Assembly (NCBI RefSeq): GCF_017114985.1
Contig: NZ_JABXKP010000067.1
Span: 1 to 57,056, forward strand
Reading direction: 5' to 3'
Length of the DNA stretch: 57,056 nucleotides
DNA from: Nostoc sp. JL33
GTDB taxonomy: Bacteria > Cyanobacteriota > Cyanobacteriia > Cyanobacteriales > Nostocaceae
The notes under the pieces are model-generated. The model was not told where the DNA came from, ran no database searches, and worked only from the letters and a program-made list of their open reading frames with translations. The position numbers and the translations under genes were made by a program. Positions within the stretch are counted from its first letter, which is position 1; each line of letters begins with the position of its first letter. Shown one piece after another: positions 18,621 through 29,880 of this stretch.

Positions 18621-20675
18621 TTATCGTGGTTGCAAGAAAATACCAATGCCGTTATGAACACGAGCAGCTGTACTAGGTGATCGATTGAGTAGTTGCCCTC
18701 CTAAGTAAAGGCTGGTAGAACTACCACCGTCCAAATTTAGGGCATTCACACAGCCCATCAGTTGCATCAATTGGGCATGTTCCGCCAAAGTCGGGCCATA
18801 ACCGCCAGCACGATTATGCACGGCAGTAATCATTAGTGTGCCTGTTGCCGTTGTGCAAATACCACTACGAATAGCCTTTTCTGCAATAAAGGCATTGCTG
18901 AATTTTTCGCCTTTGGCATCAAGGACAATTTGACGGTTTTGGACTAATAGTGGCCCAGCTCCGATAATGTAGGGATAACGGCTAAAATCAGCTGGAGTAG
19001 TGGCGCTAGAAATGCGTACTGCACTTCCAATTGGTAGTTGTGAGGCAGCACTAGCAGCGTTGGCGCGTAAGGTTAGTAGGTAGCCATCCTGGGGGATGGG
19101 AACCGCCGTCCCTCCAACTTTGCCCCCTGGTAACTGTTCAGTAATTTGGTCTTTCTCTACCACGAGAATGATTTCGTTGTCTGTCAGGGGCGTGTAAGTT
19201 GATCCCCAAGCTGGGGTGTAACGAGCAATGCCGCTCTGAACGTAACCACTGTTGAGAAATAGAATTGGTAGGCGCTGATCATTTGCTGTAATTAAAGTTT
19301 GTTCTAAGGTGAGACGACCAAAGTAAAATTGACCTGAATCATTCCAAGCGATCGCACCTCGATTAAGAATGGGGCCTGATAACCACTGACTATCGCGACG
19401 AATCGCACCCAATGGCAATCTGTTATTGCGGTTAAAATAACCACCGTTAATTCCAGCTACTGCTAAGTAACGTTGTGCTGTTTGAATTAAGGGAGCAGTA
19501 CCCGCAAGCCCATCAAGACTAGCCCACATGGGTTTCAACGTTAGCCCAAATTTGCGGGGATTAACTTCTAACCAGACCACCGCAAAGCGTTCTGTGCCTA
19601 AATTGACATAGTGCTGTCGCCAGCGCAATCCTGGGGCCCAAGTAATATCCCGCTCTTCTAGAGGATCGGGTCTAATATCGATAATCAAACGATTGGGGTT
19701 AGCGACAGTACTAACTTGAGGCGATAGACCAAAGGGAACGCTCAGACTAATTATCGTTTGGTTTTTCACCACCTCCACTTGCTGAATCAGTGGTTCAGGG
19801 GCTGCTGCTGGTGCTGGTGCTATTGGTGGTATTGGTTGTGTTGGTATAGCTGGTGATAATTGTTTGAGCAGGTTTTCCAGCAATGTTGGTGGTGCTGCTG
19901 GTGGCTGGGGGGTATAGCGTTGTATTAAAATAGGATCGGCTATTCCATCCAAGGTAACTGTCCACTCTCGATTTGGCGGTGCGGTGGATTTAGGAGTTGG
20001 CGTGTCTGGATCAGAGGATGGAATTTGGGGTTTTGCGATCGCTAACCCTTGTGTAACTTGCCAGGGAGTTGGACGATCTAAATCTACAAGAATGCGAGCC
20101 TGTTGTAAAGGAGTAACACTCGCCTCTGAAGATTGCTGGCTCTGAATAATATTTCTCACTTGCGTCTTTGGGGTAGCAATCACCAAGGTGCTGCCATTGG
20201 TTTGGATTTGCCATCCGGCTGTTTGAGCAAAATTAGTAATATCCAGATAGCGATATGCTCCTAGCAGCCTGGTGGCTAAAACCAGTGGTTTTGTCACCGA
20301 TGAAAACCACTGTATTGGTTGCTTCGCCCAATTAGTACTGTTTAAGAAATTTACTCCAATTAATTGCCTGAATGCCCCGTCACTGAGATGAGTTGTTACC
20401 TGACCAGCTTTTCCAGGTCGCTGTAACCAAGTTCCTGCTAAAGTACGCCCATTCAGGGAAATTTGATTACCAGAGGATGCCACACTTGTTAAAGGAGATG
20501 CAGGTGACTGTGAGGTTAACCTGGGTATTGATTTGCTGCTTTTCGGCGACTCCTGGGCGTTGGTAGCACAGGTAGTAGTTAAACACACTGCTGTCAAAAG
20601 TATTGGTGACACAGTAGCCCGGAAAAACCTGCGTTCGCCAATAAGGGATTGGCAACAATTCGGCATTTTTACCAT
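18621..20675 (-). CDS. secreted phosphodiester glycosidase (NAGPA-like) domain protein
   Basis: A 684-aa exported protein. A signal peptide follows a basic start (GERRFFRATVSPILLTAVCLTTTCATNAQ). The middle carries a proline-rich linker (about residues 260-295) and an AMIN-like beta segment (LSVPFGLSPQVSTVANPNRLIIDIRPD). The C-terminal domain has the hallmarks of NAGPA/DUF2233: GINGGYFNRNNRLPLGAI, VHNRAGGYGPTLAEHAQLM and NLDGGSSTSLYLGGQ. An ATG three codons in is an alternative start. Inference: acts in the periplasm or cell surface on a glycan or phosphodiester. No operon partner. Confidence 0.85.
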   Translation of the reverse strand: MVKMPNCCQSLIGERRFFRATVSPILLTAVCLTTTCATNAQESPKSSKSIPRLTSQSPASPLTSVASSGNQISLNGRTLAGTWLQRPGKAGQVTTHLSDGAFRQLIGVNFLNSTNWAKQPIQWFSSVTKPLVLATRLLGAYRYLDITNFAQTAGWQIQTNGSTLVIATPKTQVRNIIQSQQSSEASVTPLQQARILVDLDRPTPWQVTQGLAIAKPQIPSSDPDTPTPKSTAPPNREWTVTLDGIADPILIQRYTPQPPAAPPTLLENLLKQLSPAIPTQPIPPIAPAPAAAPEPLIQQVEVVKNQTIISLSVPFGLSPQVSTVANPNRLIIDIRPDPLEERDITWAPGLRWRQHYVNLGTERFAVVWLEVNPRKFGLTLKPMWASLDGLAGTAPLIQTAQRYLAVAGINGGYFNRNNRLPLGAIRRDSQWLSGPILNRGAIAWNDSGQFYFGRLTLEQTLITANDQRLPILFLNSGYVQSGIARYTPAWGSTYTPLTDNEIILVVEKDQITEQLPGGKVGGTAVPIPQDGYLLTLRANAASAASQLPIGSAVRISSATTPADFSRYPYIIGAGPLLVQNRQIVLDAKGEKFSNAFIAEKAIRSGICTTATGTLMITAVHNRAGGYGPTLAEHAQLMQLMGCVNALNLDGGSSTSLYLGGQLLNRSPSTAARVHNGIGIFLQPR

Positions 20676-21447
20676 AATTTACTAGGTACTTTTGAAAACT
20701 ATCACCCAAGGTATAAACTAACTAATTATTTGGAAATATAAAAAAAACATGACTTTCTTCTTGAAAAAATATGCTAATATATAGATTGGATTCTTGTCTC
20801 CTTTAACCATAAATAACCATTTAGGCGCTAAGTCCACTGCAACCAAGTGTTTGAACTGGCACTAATTCCAACCACACTATACACGGTAGTCTTGGTTATC
20901 AAAACTAGATTAAGATATTCAATCCTGACTAAAGGTTGCTATTGTTGCTACTTCAGTCAGGTGTAGTTAATAGTCAGATGTCTTTAAACTGGTAAGCAGC
21001 AAAACTTTAGACAACAACAAAAATATTTGGGAATTGTCAAATGGCTATATATTGTAATACGCTGATTTTATTGCTGGATCAGGATGACTTTGGCTTTAAA
21101 ACATAGTGGAGCATTCAGTTTTAGTTTTTCAGGTCAACCGAAATAGGCTCTAGGAGTAGCTAGCGTGCATCTGGAAAAAGGGGATTGAAAAAATAGTTAG
21201 CTTCACAATATAAAAAAGAAACTGTCAGGGCAGAAATAATGTCTTGGCGGAGCTAATTTGTCTAACACCGCATAAATACATAAAAAATAGGCAATATAAC
21301 ACGGGTGAACTAATAAAGTAGAACCTAAAAATTTTTTTCCCTAAATTTCAGTGATTACTTGGTGCTTATATTATCCATCGCTGAATTTAGAAATTTTTTC
21401 CGATAAGTAGTGGCAAAATTGGTAACTCAATATTTCAGGAACAGGGT
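20676..21447. other. 772-bp divergent region upstream of glutamate synthase
   Basis: A+T-rich noncoding DNA with no credible small gene. It must carry the divergent promoters for the glycosidase-like gene and glutamate synthase. I looked for an NtcA-type GTA-N8-TAC site and did not find a convincing one. Confidence 0.45.
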
Positions 21448-24400
21448 ATGAATAATAAACCGATGAATCAAGACCAGAAAATCACAGCAAAAATAAACTC
21501 AAGAGATACTTATCAGGGGCAAAAGTGGTTAGTAGAGGAACGAGATGCCTGTGGTGTCGGTTTTATTGCTCATCGTCAGAATCATACCAGCCACGAAATT
21601 GTCGAAAAAGCCTTAGCTGCTTTAACCTGCTTAGAACACCGGGGAGGTTGTAGCGCTGATCAAGACTCTGGTGATGGCGCTGGAGTATTGACAGCAATAC
21701 CTTGGGAGTTGTTCCAACAAGACTTTGCCCAAAGGGGGAAGGAATTTCCATCCATCAATAATATAGCTGTTGGGATGATATTTCTACCACAAGACCAGCA
21801 AGCAGCAGAAAAAGCTAGGGCGGCAGTTGAGCAAATAGCTGCCGAAGAAAAATTGATTGTACTGGGTTGGCGAGTAGTGCCAGTGCAACCTGATTTACTG
21901 GGGGTACAAGCAAGAGAAAATCAACCCCAAATTGAACAAGTTTTGTTAGCTTCTGTTGACAAAAGCGGCGATGAATTGGAACGACAGTTGTATATTACCC
22001 GCCGCCGAATTAGTAAAGTTGCAACCAACATCTCAGAAGAATTTTATATCTGCTCCTTGTCAAACCGCACAATTGTTTACAAAGGCATGGTGCGTTCGGC
22101 TGTATTGGGCAACTTTTATCACGATTTAAAAAATCCAGCTTACAAAAGCGCCTTTGCTGTCTATCACCGCCGCTTTAGTACCAACACGATGCCCAAATGG
22201 CCCCTAGCCCAACCAATGCGGCTTTTGGGTCACAACGGCGAAATCAATACTTTGTTGGGAAATATCAACTGGATGATGGCACGAGAAGCTAGCCTGAATC
22301 ATCCTGTATGGGGCGTTGGCGCAGCCTTTCCGCAGGAGACTCGCATCAACGAACTCAAGCCATTAGTTCATATTGATAACAGCGACTCAGCTACCCTAGA
22401 CAACGTACTAGAATTGCTGGTGTGTTCTGGACGCAGCCCCTTGGAAGCTTTAATGATTATGGTTCCAGAGGCTTACCAAAATCAGCCTTCTTTGCGTGAC
22501 TCTCCAGAAATTGTTGATTTCTACGAATATTACAGTGGTCTGCAAGAAGCGTGGGACGGGCCAGCACTTTTAGTATTCAGCGATGGCAAAAAAGTTGGTG
22601 CAACACTAGATCGTAATGGTTTAAGACCAGCTCGCTATCTAATCACCAAAGATGACTACATTGTTGTAGCTTCCGAAGCTGGTGTAATTGATTTCCCAGA
22701 AGCCGATATTGTCGAGAAAGGTAGACTCGGCCCAGGGCAAATGATTGCTGTGGATTTAGTCAACCATGAAGTGTTGAAGAATTGGGAGATTAAGCAGCGT
22801 ATCGCCAAGCAGCACCCATATGGTGAATGGCTGCAACAGTACCGTCAAGAACTCAAACAAATTGTCAGTAGTCAGTCGTCAGATGTTAATGGAAATGGAT
22901 ATCTGGCTGCTGAAAATGGTAACGGGCATAGTACAACTCACGAAATTGACAAGCAAACCTTGCTTCAGCGTCAAACTGCCTTTGGCTACACCACAGAAGA
23001 TGTAGAAATGGTGATTCAGCCAATGGCTCTTGCAGGTTCAGAGCCAACTTTCTGCATGGGGGATGATATTCCTTTAGCAGTGCTGTCACAAAAGCCTCAC
23101 CTGCTTTATGACTATTTTAAACAGCGCTTTGCTCAGGTGACGAACCCAGCGATCGATCCCCTGCGGGAAAAGCTAGTGATGTCTCTGAAAGTGGAACTGG
23201 GTGAACGGGGTAACTTATTAGAACCCAAACCAGAATATGCGCGGAGATTGAAACTCGAATCGCCAGTATTAACGGATGCTGAATTAGAGGCAATTAAGCT
23301 GTCAGGATTTGCCACAGCCGAGTTGTCAACCCTATTTGCGATCGCCACCGGCCCTGAAGGATTGAAAGCCGCAGTCCAGTCTTTACAAGCACAAGCAGCT
23401 GAATCAGTACGCGCAGGTGCAAAGATTTTAATATTAAGCGACCAGATCCCCCCAAGCTCTCTTAATAATGAGGGTATCAACACGGAACACACCTACATTC
23501 CTCCCCTGTTAGCAGTGGGTGCCGTGCATCACCACCTGATTCGCGAAGGGTTGCGAATGAAAACATCCCTAATTGTCAATACTGCCCAATGCTGGAGTAC
23601 TCATCACTTTGGTTGTCTCATTGGCTACGGGGCTGGTGCAGTTTGCCCCTATATGGCTTTGGATACGGTGCGTGATTGGTGGTCTGATCCCAAAACTCAA
23701 AAGTTAATGGCTGTTGAGAAAATTGCCACCCTTACCCTAGAACAAGCTTTAGGAAACTATCGCAAAGCAGTAGAGTCAGGTTTGCTAAAAATTCTCTCCA
23801 AGATGGGAATTTCTCTGCTCTCCAGCTATCAAGCAGCCCAAATCTTTGAAGCTATTGGCATTGGTGGGGATTTACTAGAACTGGGATTCCGTGGTACGAC
23901 TTCCCGTATTGGTGGTTTGAGTGTTAGCGAACTCGCTGATGAAGTGCTTTCCTTCCACAGCAAGGCTTTCCCAGAACTGACGACCAAGAAGTTAGAAAAC
24001 CTGGGCTTTGTGCAATACCGTCCTGGTGGCGAGTACCACATGAATAGCCCCGAACTGGTCAAGGCGCTGCATAAGGCTCTAGATGGCAAAAACTACGACC
24101 ACTACGAAGTTTATAAAAAGCATCTCCAAGGCAGACCAGTAACAGCCTTGCGGGACTTGCTGGACTTCCAAGGCGATCGCTCCCCAATTCCTCTAGAAGA
24201 AGTAGAGTCTGTAACTGAAATTGTCAAGCGCTTTTGCACTGGTGGGATGTCTTTAGGCGCTTTGTCAAGAGAAGCCCACGAAACTTTAGCGATCGCCATG
24301 AACCGCATTGGCGGTAAATCTAACTCTGGGGAAGGCGGCGAAGACCCAGTGCGCTATGTAGTTCTAGATGATGTAGACGAGTTTGGTCACTCGCCAACCC

Positions 24401-26184
24401 TACCTCATTTAAAAGGATTGCGGAATGGTGATAAAGCTTATAGTGCCATTAAACAAGTTGCATCGGGACGCTTTGGTGTCACACCAGAGTATCTAGTCAA
24501 CGCCAAACAAATTGAAATCAAAATTGCCCAAGGTGCCAAGCCTGGGGAAGGTGGACAACTGCCAGGTCCGAAGGTAAGCCAATATATTGCGATGTTAAGG
24601 CGCTCGAAACCAGGTGTGACGCTGATTTCGCCACCACCTCACCACGATATCTATTCTATTGAAGACCTAGCACAACTGATTTTTGATCTGCACCAAATTA
24701 ATCCCAAAGCAAAGGTATCGGTGAAGCTAGTTGCAGAAGTTGGCATTGGGACGATCGCGGCTGGTGTAGCTAAGGCAAACGCTGATATCATCCAGATTTC
24801 TGGCCATGATGGTGGTACAGGTGCATCGCCACTAAGTTCGATTAAACACGCTGGCTCACCGTGGGAACTGGGTTTAAGTGAAGTGCATCGCGTCTTGATG
24901 GAAAATAGCCTGCGCGATCGCGTGATTTTACGCGTGGATGGCGGTCTGAAGAGTGGTTGGGATGTGGTAATAGGTGCATTGATGGGCGGTGAAGAATTCG
25001 GTTTTGGCTCCATTGCCATGATTGCCGAAGGCTGTATTATGGCGCGAGTTTGTCACATGAATACCTGCCCTGTAGGTGTTGCTACTCAGAAAGAAGAACT
25101 CCGCAAGCGGTTTACGGGAATACCGGAACAGGTTGTCAACTTCTTCTACTTCATCGCCGAAGAAGTGCGTAGTCTGCTAGCCCGACTTGGCTACCGTTCT
25201 TTATCAGAAATCATTGGACGTGCAGATTTGTTGAAACTGCGCCCAGAGGCAAAACTCACCAAAACGCGATCGCTGAATCTTGACTGTTTACTTCAGCTAC
25301 CAGATAGCAGAGACAATCGCAGTTGGTTGCTACATGAAGAAGTCCACAGCAACGGCGTGGTTTTGGATGACAAATTTCTTGCCGATCCCGATATTCAAGC
25401 TGCCATTCGCAACCAATCTACTGTCACCAAGACTTACCCTATTGTCAATACTGACAGAACAGTGGGTACAAGATTAGCAGGTGCGATCGCTTCTCAATAC
25501 GGTGACAGTGGCTTTGAAGGACAAATTAATCTCAACTTTACAGGCAGTGTTGGGCAAAGCTTTGGTGCGTTCAACCTCCCTGGTATAATTCTGACCCTGG
25601 AAGGAGAGGCAAACGACTACGTAGGGAAAGGGATGCATGGTGGTGAAATCATCATCAAACCTCCAACTGATGCTACCTATAAAGCAGCACAAAACGTGAT
25701 AGTTGGCAATACCTGCCTCTATGGTGCTACTGGTGGCGTGTTATTTGCCAACGGACTAGCAGGAGAACGCTTTGCTGTGAGAAACTCCAAAGGCATAGCA
25801 GTGATTGAAGGCGCTGGGGATCACTGCTGCGAATATATGACTGGTGGTGTAATTGTCGTCCTCGGCAAAGTAGGACGTAACGTAGCAGCTGGAATGACTG
25901 GTGGACTGGCATACTTCTTGGATCAAGACGACTCATTTCGTGAGTTAGTCAACCCGGAAATTGTCAAAATCCAGAGGGTGATTACAGAAGTAGGTGCAAA
26001 GCAGCTGCAAGAGTTAATCCAAACTCATGCAGAACGCACAGGTTCACCAAAGGCGAAGAAAATTCTGCAAAACTGGCCAGAATTTTTGCCGAAATTCTGG
26101 CAGTTAGTTCCACCTTCTGAAGCTGATAGTCCAGAAGCTAATCCCGAAAAAACAACTGAGTTCAGTTTAGTGACTAGTCATTAG
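21448..26184 (+). CDS. glsF: ferredoxin-dependent glutamate synthase
   Basis: Makes two glutamates from glutamine and 2-oxoglutarate using reduced ferredoxin; central to nitrogen assimilation. The 1578-aa product has a short propeptide before the catalytic Cys35 (ACGVGFIAH), the amidotransferase class II nucleophile exposed after processing. The FMN/synthase domain carries [12 protein letters not shown] and [10 protein letters not shown]. The 3Fe-4S cysteines are Cys1196, Cys1202 and Cys1207. The C-terminal GXGXG beta-helix domain contains GMTGG and GGVLFANG. No NADPH subunit is nearby, consistent with the ferredoxin type. Oddity: residues about 289-298 ([10 protein letters not shown]) are encoded by sequence like a Nostoc palindromic repeat at 22312-22343. 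A low-complexity stretch [14 protein letters not shown] near 490 also appears insertion-like. Confidence 0.96.
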   Translation: MNNKPMNQDQKITAKINSRDTYQGQKWLVEERDACGVGFIAHRQNHTSHEIVEKALAALTCLEHRGGCSADQDSGDGAGVLTAIPWELFQQDFAQRGKEFPSINNIAVGMIFLPQDQQAAEKARAAVEQIAAEEKLIVLGWRVVPVQPDLLGVQARENQPQIEQVLLASVDKSGDELERQLYITRRRISKVATNISEEFYICSLSNRTIVYKGMVRSAVLGNFYHDLKNPAYKSAFAVYHRRFSTNTMPKWPLAQPMRLLGHNGEINTLLGNINWMMAREASLNHPVWGVGAAFPQETRINELKPLVHIDNSDSATLDNVLELLVCSGRSPLEALMIMVPEAYQNQPSLRDSPEIVDFYEYYSGLQEAWDGPALLVFSDGKKVGATLDRNGLRPARYLITKDDYIVVASEAGVIDFPEADIVEKGRLGPGQMIAVDLVNHEVLKNWEIKQRIAKQHPYGEWLQQYRQELKQIVSSQSSDVNGNGYLAAENGNGHSTTHEIDKQTLLQRQTAFGYTTEDVEMVIQPMALAGSEPTFCMGDDIPLAVLSQKPHLLYDYFKQRFAQVTNPAIDPLREKLVMSLKVELGERGNLLEPKPEYARRLKLESPVLTDAELEAIKLSGFATAELSTLFAIATGPEGLKAAVQSLQAQAAESVRAGAKILILSDQIPPSSLNNEGINTEHTYIPPLLAVGAVHHHLIREGLRMKTSLIVNTAQCWSTHHFGCLIGYGAGAVCPYMALDTVRDWWSDPKTQKLMAVEKIATLTLEQALGNYRKAVESGLLKILSKMGISLLSSYQAAQIFEAIGIGGDLLELGFRGTTSRIGGLSVSELADEVLSFHSKAFPELTTKKLENLGFVQYRPGGEYHMNSPELVKALHKALDGKNYDHYEVYKKHLQGRPVTALRDLLDFQGDRSPIPLEEVESVTEIVKRFCTGGMSLGALSREAHETLAIAMNRIGGKSNSGEGGEDPVRYVVLDDVDEFGHSPTLPHLKGLRNGDKAYSAIKQVASGRFGVTPEYLVNAKQIEIKIAQGAKPGEGGQLPGPKVSQYIAMLRRSKPGVTLISPPPHHDIYSIEDLAQLIFDLHQINPKAKVSVKLVAEVGIGTIAAGVAKANADIIQISGHDGGTGASPLSSIKHAGSPWELGLSEVHRVLMENSLRDRVILRVDGGLKSGWDVVIGALMGGEEFGFGSIAMIAEGCIMARVCHMNTCPVGVATQKEELRKRFTGIPEQVVNFFYFIAEEVRSLLARLGYRSLSEIIGRADLLKLRPEAKLTKTRSLNLDCLLQLPDSRDNRSWLLHEEVHSNGVVLDDKFLADPDIQAAIRNQSTVTKTYPIVNTDRTVGTRLAGAIASQYGDSGFEGQINLNFTGSVGQSFGAFNLPGIILTLEGEANDYVGKGMHGGEIIIKPPTDATYKAAQNVIVGNTCLYGATGGVLFANGLAGERFAVRNSKGIAVIEGAGDHCCEYMTGGVIVVLGKVGRNVAAGMTGGLAYFLDQDDSFRELVNPEIVKIQRVITEVGAKQLQELIQTHAERTGSPKAKKILQNWPEFLPKFWQLVPPSEADSPEANPEKTTEFSLVTSH
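22312..22343. repeat. repeat-like in-frame segment in glutamate synthase
   Basis: GGCGTTGGCGCAGCCTTTCC followed by GCAGGAGAC resembles the interspersed Nostoc repeat family seen in other copies as GCGTTGGCGTAGCC. Its translation interrupts an otherwise conserved run, HPVW then RINELKPLV. Confidence 0.5.
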
Positions 26185-26203
26185 ACATCGGAATAAAAAT
26201 CAC

Positions 26204-26231
26204 GTAGGCACAATTCACGAATTGTGTCTAC
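26204..26231 (+). terminator. hairpin downstream of glutamate synthase
   Basis: GTAGGCACAATTC and GAATTGTGTCTAC form a 13-bp stem with one G-T pair and a minimal loop. No T-run follows directly, so it may be a repeat hairpin acting as a 3' stabiliser rather than a strict terminator. Confidence 0.5.
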
Positions 26232-26323
26232 CAATGATTTTCGGTAAGAAAAATTCAATGTATAGATTGAAATATTAGCGCCGACTTACTTAAGTCTTTT
26301 CTTGCTAACTGAACTGGATTGAT

Positions 26324-26763
26324 TTATGAACGCCAACCAAATACCTTTATGATCATAAATATAGCTATACTTGCACCTGTTGCCCCTACTATACCCGGAA
26401 TTAAAGATATCAAATGAAATTGGGCAGAACCAATAATTATTTTAGCTATTCCATGATGAAAATCAATAATTAGTTCAAATATTTCATTTGGATTTTTAAA
26501 TGAAGAATTAAGCAAAATATAGATTAATGCACCTTCATACCCTCCTATAGCCCCAATTAATAGTCTAAATATTTCAATAAAAAATTACTTTTCTTTGTGA
26601 TAATTAGAGTAGCTATCCCAGCAAATGCTCCTCCAAAAAAAATTAGTCCAAAGAGTGTTGTAACAAATATTAAAAACTCTAGAGTGCTTGGTGGTTCAGG
26701 AAAAGGCGATCCAAATAATATTGTGAGAAGTCTTGATAATGTTAGACTGTCTGGTTGCCACAT
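26324..26763 (-). pseudogene. small multi-pass membrane protein split by a frameshift
   Basis: Two adjacent frames make one product if one base is added in the homopolymer at 26579-26584 (T6 on the coding strand). The first frame starts at 26763 (MWQPDSLTLSRLL) with a hydrophobic segment FLIFVTTLFGLIFFGGAFAG. It is interrupted after TKKSNF. The second frame continues FIEIFRLLIGAIGGYEGALI and ends with GIVGATGASIAIFMIIKVFGWRS. The joined protein would be 146 aa with about three membrane helices rich in glycine. I do not recognise the family. It follows the polysaccharide deacetylase by 9 nt in the same direction, so it is likely in that operon. Sequencing error in the homopolymer is a real alternative. 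Confidence 0.65.
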
Positions 26764-26772
26764 AATAAATAA

Positions 26773-27684
26773 TTATTGCTTTTTGTTAGCAAGCAACTTT
26801 TGGTCAGTATCTTCTATTTCTAAAAGTTCAGGAATAGTAACAAAACGATAGCCTTGCTTTCTAAAATTGCTAATAATTTCTGGTAAAGCTTGTATAGTTC
26901 TAGAACGGTTCCCACCGCCATCATGCATTAGCACAATCCCACCAGGTTTTGAATCTTTAATCACGTTATTGATCAACTTCGGTACAGCTGGCAACTTGTA
27001 GTCTGTGGAGTCAGCCGACCACATCACCACAGTATATTTCTCTCCTTTAGCATAAGCAGCTAATCCATTGTGCAGGATGCCCCCAGGCGGTCGGAACAGA
27101 TTTGTTTTAGCACCTGTAACCTGATAAATTAGGTCTTCTGTGCGATCAATTTCAAAAGCAGCTGCTTGTGGATTAAAGAAGTGATACCAGTGATGCCAAG
27201 TATGATTGCCAATGACGTGACCTTGAGCAACAATCTGCTTTCCTATCTCTGGATAATTTTTCAGATTCTGCCCGACGACAAAAAACGTCCCTTTGATATT
27301 ATTTGATTTCAGAATATCTAGCACTTTCTCTGTGGTTTCAGGCCAAGGACCATCATCAAAGGTGAGAGCAATTACTTTCTCACCCTGAGTGAGTTTTGCA
27401 GCATTAATTATTGCCCCTTGAAAACGTGATGGCACAGGGTAGGATAGTCCCTTTGTTTGTGCTTCTTGCTGCCAACTTGTAAGCATCGCCGCCTTTAATT
27501 TCTCAATGCGCTGCTGAGTTCCAACGTTTGCAGCTACATCCTTGACATTTATACTTTGTCTATTCTGAGCCTCGGAAGCATTTGGCCTTAGAAGCATCAT
27601 GAAAGCAAGGCTAAAAACACCACATAAGGCAAGCAGTGCAATTAATATGCCTTCTGGCCACAGAAACGACTTATTGTTTTCCAC
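26773..27684 (-). CDS. polysaccharide deacetylase (NodB homology domain)
   Basis: The 303-aa product is membrane-anchored by an N-terminal helix (ILIALLALCGVFSLAFMMLL). The NodB domain carries Asp110-Asp111 in TFDDGPWP, metal ligands His161 and His165 (NHTWHH), FRPPGG, and the C-terminal LMHDGG. Family enzymes remove acetyl groups from peptidoglycan or other amino-sugar polymers outside the membrane. A linker of about 60 residues separates anchor and domain. A small membrane protein follows 9 nt downstream. Confidence 0.92.
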   Translation of the reverse strand: MENNKSFLWPEGILIALLALCGVFSLAFMMLLRPNASEAQNRQSINVKDVAANVGTQQRIEKLKAAMLTSWQQEAQTKGLSYPVPSRFQGAIINAAKLTQGEKVIALTFDDGPWPETTEKVLDILKSNNIKGTFFVVGQNLKNYPEIGKQIVAQGHVIGNHTWHHWYHFFNPQAAAFEIDRTEDLIYQVTGAKTNLFRPPGGILHNGLAAYAKGEKYTVVMWSADSTDYKLPAVPKLINNVIKDSKPGGIVLMHDGGGNRSRTIQALPEIISNFRKQGYRFVTIPELLEIEDTDQKLLANKKQ

Positions 27685-29228
27685 CTCATAGCTCCTTCAA
27701 AGATCGAACCATCAACCACGGTTATGACGGTATGTTATAGCACATTTTTTTAGATATTTAGATACAGTTGCTTTCTGGTAATCCTGAAAATTGGAATTGA
27801 GACTAACAGAAATTCACAATCGAGAAGAGAGACTATAGGCTTTAACTGAAATCTAGATGCCCTAAATTTGGACGAATGCTTATACAATACTTGGTACTGT
27901 TTAATGCCAACCCACTCATAAAAGGCAGGGTCTGCACTTCCACATTCTTGCCGCTAGCTCTCAGAAGCAGCACAATCAGATAATTAGTCACACCCCAAAA
28001 TCCTCTTAATAGCAGTTCTGAATTAGTTACTGTCTTTCACTTCACCGCTAAGGCAGCATTATCCTTTCAAGTTTTATAGCTTTGCAAATAAGATCAGCTA
28101 AACTGTCGCGCCTACAATTTGCACTTTTTGCGGGCTGAAGTTTTTATAGCAAGACTTCCTAACAAGAAAGTTGTATAATTTATAACTTAATGAATTATTT
28201 CATTAACATACAAAACTATTTACAAGGGGCGGAGTGTCTTTCAAAAAAGAGTCTAATAAACTATTAGTTCTATTCTTGATAAGATATATTTTACTCCCTG
28301 CTGCCATTGCTTCCTTTTTAAGAAAAAGTTAAATTTTTAACTGACAGAATCTAGCCCTGTAGTTTCTCTGAAATAGAGAGACGAAAATTGATTCAATATA
28401 GTTTCTCATTGCCAAGGGGCACTTATTCGTTAATCTAGATACTTTTGACTCATTTCGCAAAAATAATTTTCTCGGCAGTTTAGCTGTATTCTTGATGCTG
28501 ATATTTTAGCCGTTAATGTTTTTCTCGATATATTATTAATAGTACAATATTATATGCGCTGTCACCGTAGAATTACGGGACTTAATCGCATTCATATAGG
28601 CAAAGTTTTCAAATCGTAATAGTATGGGATGTATCTATTGAAGCATGAAATCTACATTTAAATCCCATATTTTTGATTAATTACACTTGATTAAGCTAAT
28701 TTTATGTATTTAAAAGTACCTCAAAATGCAGATGAATTTTATGTAATATCACTTAATAATACCAAAATATATTTTCTTCCAACTGAGCCTCCAGCAAGAC
28801 TGCCCTCTGCCTTTTTTCGGTAAAGTGAAGCAGATATTGTCAGACATTCGGTAAACTCTTTTGCCACTCAACGACCAATTTTATGCTCAAAGAAAAAACC
28901 GACTGGCTGTATCGCTCTACCAATAGGTAACAGCTTTTTTAGTAGGAAGAAACAAAAGCGTAAGTTATCTCATAACTTGCCTTATAATTGCAGCAATTAG
29001 AATTAAAATTTTCAATTATCTATCTAGGAATCCTAATCATCAGCTTATATTGCCTTAGACAGGTCATAGTTTATTTACAGTATTTTTGCTTATCTTTGGT
29101 AGATGCAATAACTGTATTATTTAATATCTGTATGGATTCGTGCAGAACCCACCTTCCCTATCAGTATACCTTTTGAGTCAAAATAATCAAGGTATTTGTC
29201 CCACTTCTGAAACTGGCTAGAAACTTTT
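27685..29228. other. 1.54-kb noncoding region upstream of lepB
   Basis: Long A+T-rich region with no convincing gene on either strand. A 62-codon frame at 28988-29176 lacks family character. A nearly palindromic AAGTTGTATAATTTATAACTT occurs near 28169. A degraded gene remains possible but I could not identify one. Confidence 0.5.
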
Positions 29229-29801
29229 ATGATTCCTCACGAAAGTGATGTAAAAGAAGAGCGTGCGTCGTTAAAAGTATGGCGTAGTTGGCAAGAAAAT
29301 CTGATTTTAATTGCGATCGCACTGTGTTTGGCATTCTTAATCAGGACTTTTATCGCCGAACCGCGCTATATACCTTCTGACTCGATGTTACCCACCTTAC
29401 ATACTGGCGATCGCTTGGTAGTTGAAAAAATCTCCTACCATTTTCACCCTCCCATAACTGGGGATATTATTGTTTTTCAGCCACCCGCAGAACTACAACG
29501 TCGAGGATATCCCAAAGACCAAGCGTTTATCAAGCGGGTTATTGGCCAGCCTGGTGAAGTAATTAGTGTTGCTTCTGGCAAAGTCTACCTTAACGGTCAA
29601 CCCTTGGCAGAAGACTACATCGCGGAACCTCCAAATCAGCCATATCAACCAGTAAAAGTCCCAGAAGACGAATTTTTTGTTATGGGAGATAATCGCAACG
29701 ATAGTAATGACTCTCGCTATTGGGGCTTTTTACCCAGAAAAAATGTCATCGGTCGGGCAACGTTTCGCTTTTGGCCTCTCGATCGCATTGGGTTCATTTA
29801 A
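29229..29801 (+). CDS. lepB: signal peptidase I
   Basis: Removes signal peptides from exported proteins at the membrane surface. The 190-aa product has a single membrane anchor (NLILIAIALCLAFLIRTF) followed by the active site: Ser52 in SDSMLPTL and Lys102 in FIKRVIG. The box GDNRNDSNDSRYWG is the family C-terminal signature. Length is normal for cyanobacteria. It is monocistronic and shares the protein-export theme with secD/secF at the other end of the window. Confidence 0.95.
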   Translation: MIPHESDVKEERASLKVWRSWQENLILIAIALCLAFLIRTFIAEPRYIPSDSMLPTLHTGDRLVVEKISYHFHPPITGDIIVFQPPAELQRRGYPKDQAFIKRVIGQPGEVISVASGKVYLNGQPLAEDYIAEPPNQPYQPVKVPEDEFFVMGDNRNDSNDSRYWGFLPRKNVIGRATFRFWPLDRIGFI

Positions 29802-29880
29802 TCAGTTTTGGATTTGAGATTTTTCTTTCAATCCAAAATTGCTAGAGTTAGGAGTTATTTTAAGACTTCTAACTTTTAAC

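Noticed and set aside
20676..21447. NtcA operator ahead of glutamate synthase
   Set aside because: No convincing GTA-N8-TAC with a suitably spaced -10 box was seen.
26204..26231. riboswitch
   Set aside because: It is a simple hairpin downstream of a gene, without an upstream-of-gene position or conserved aptamer features.
28988..29176. 62-codon plus-strand frame before lepB
   Set aside because: No family character, no ribosome binding site seen, A+T-rich composition of intergenic type.
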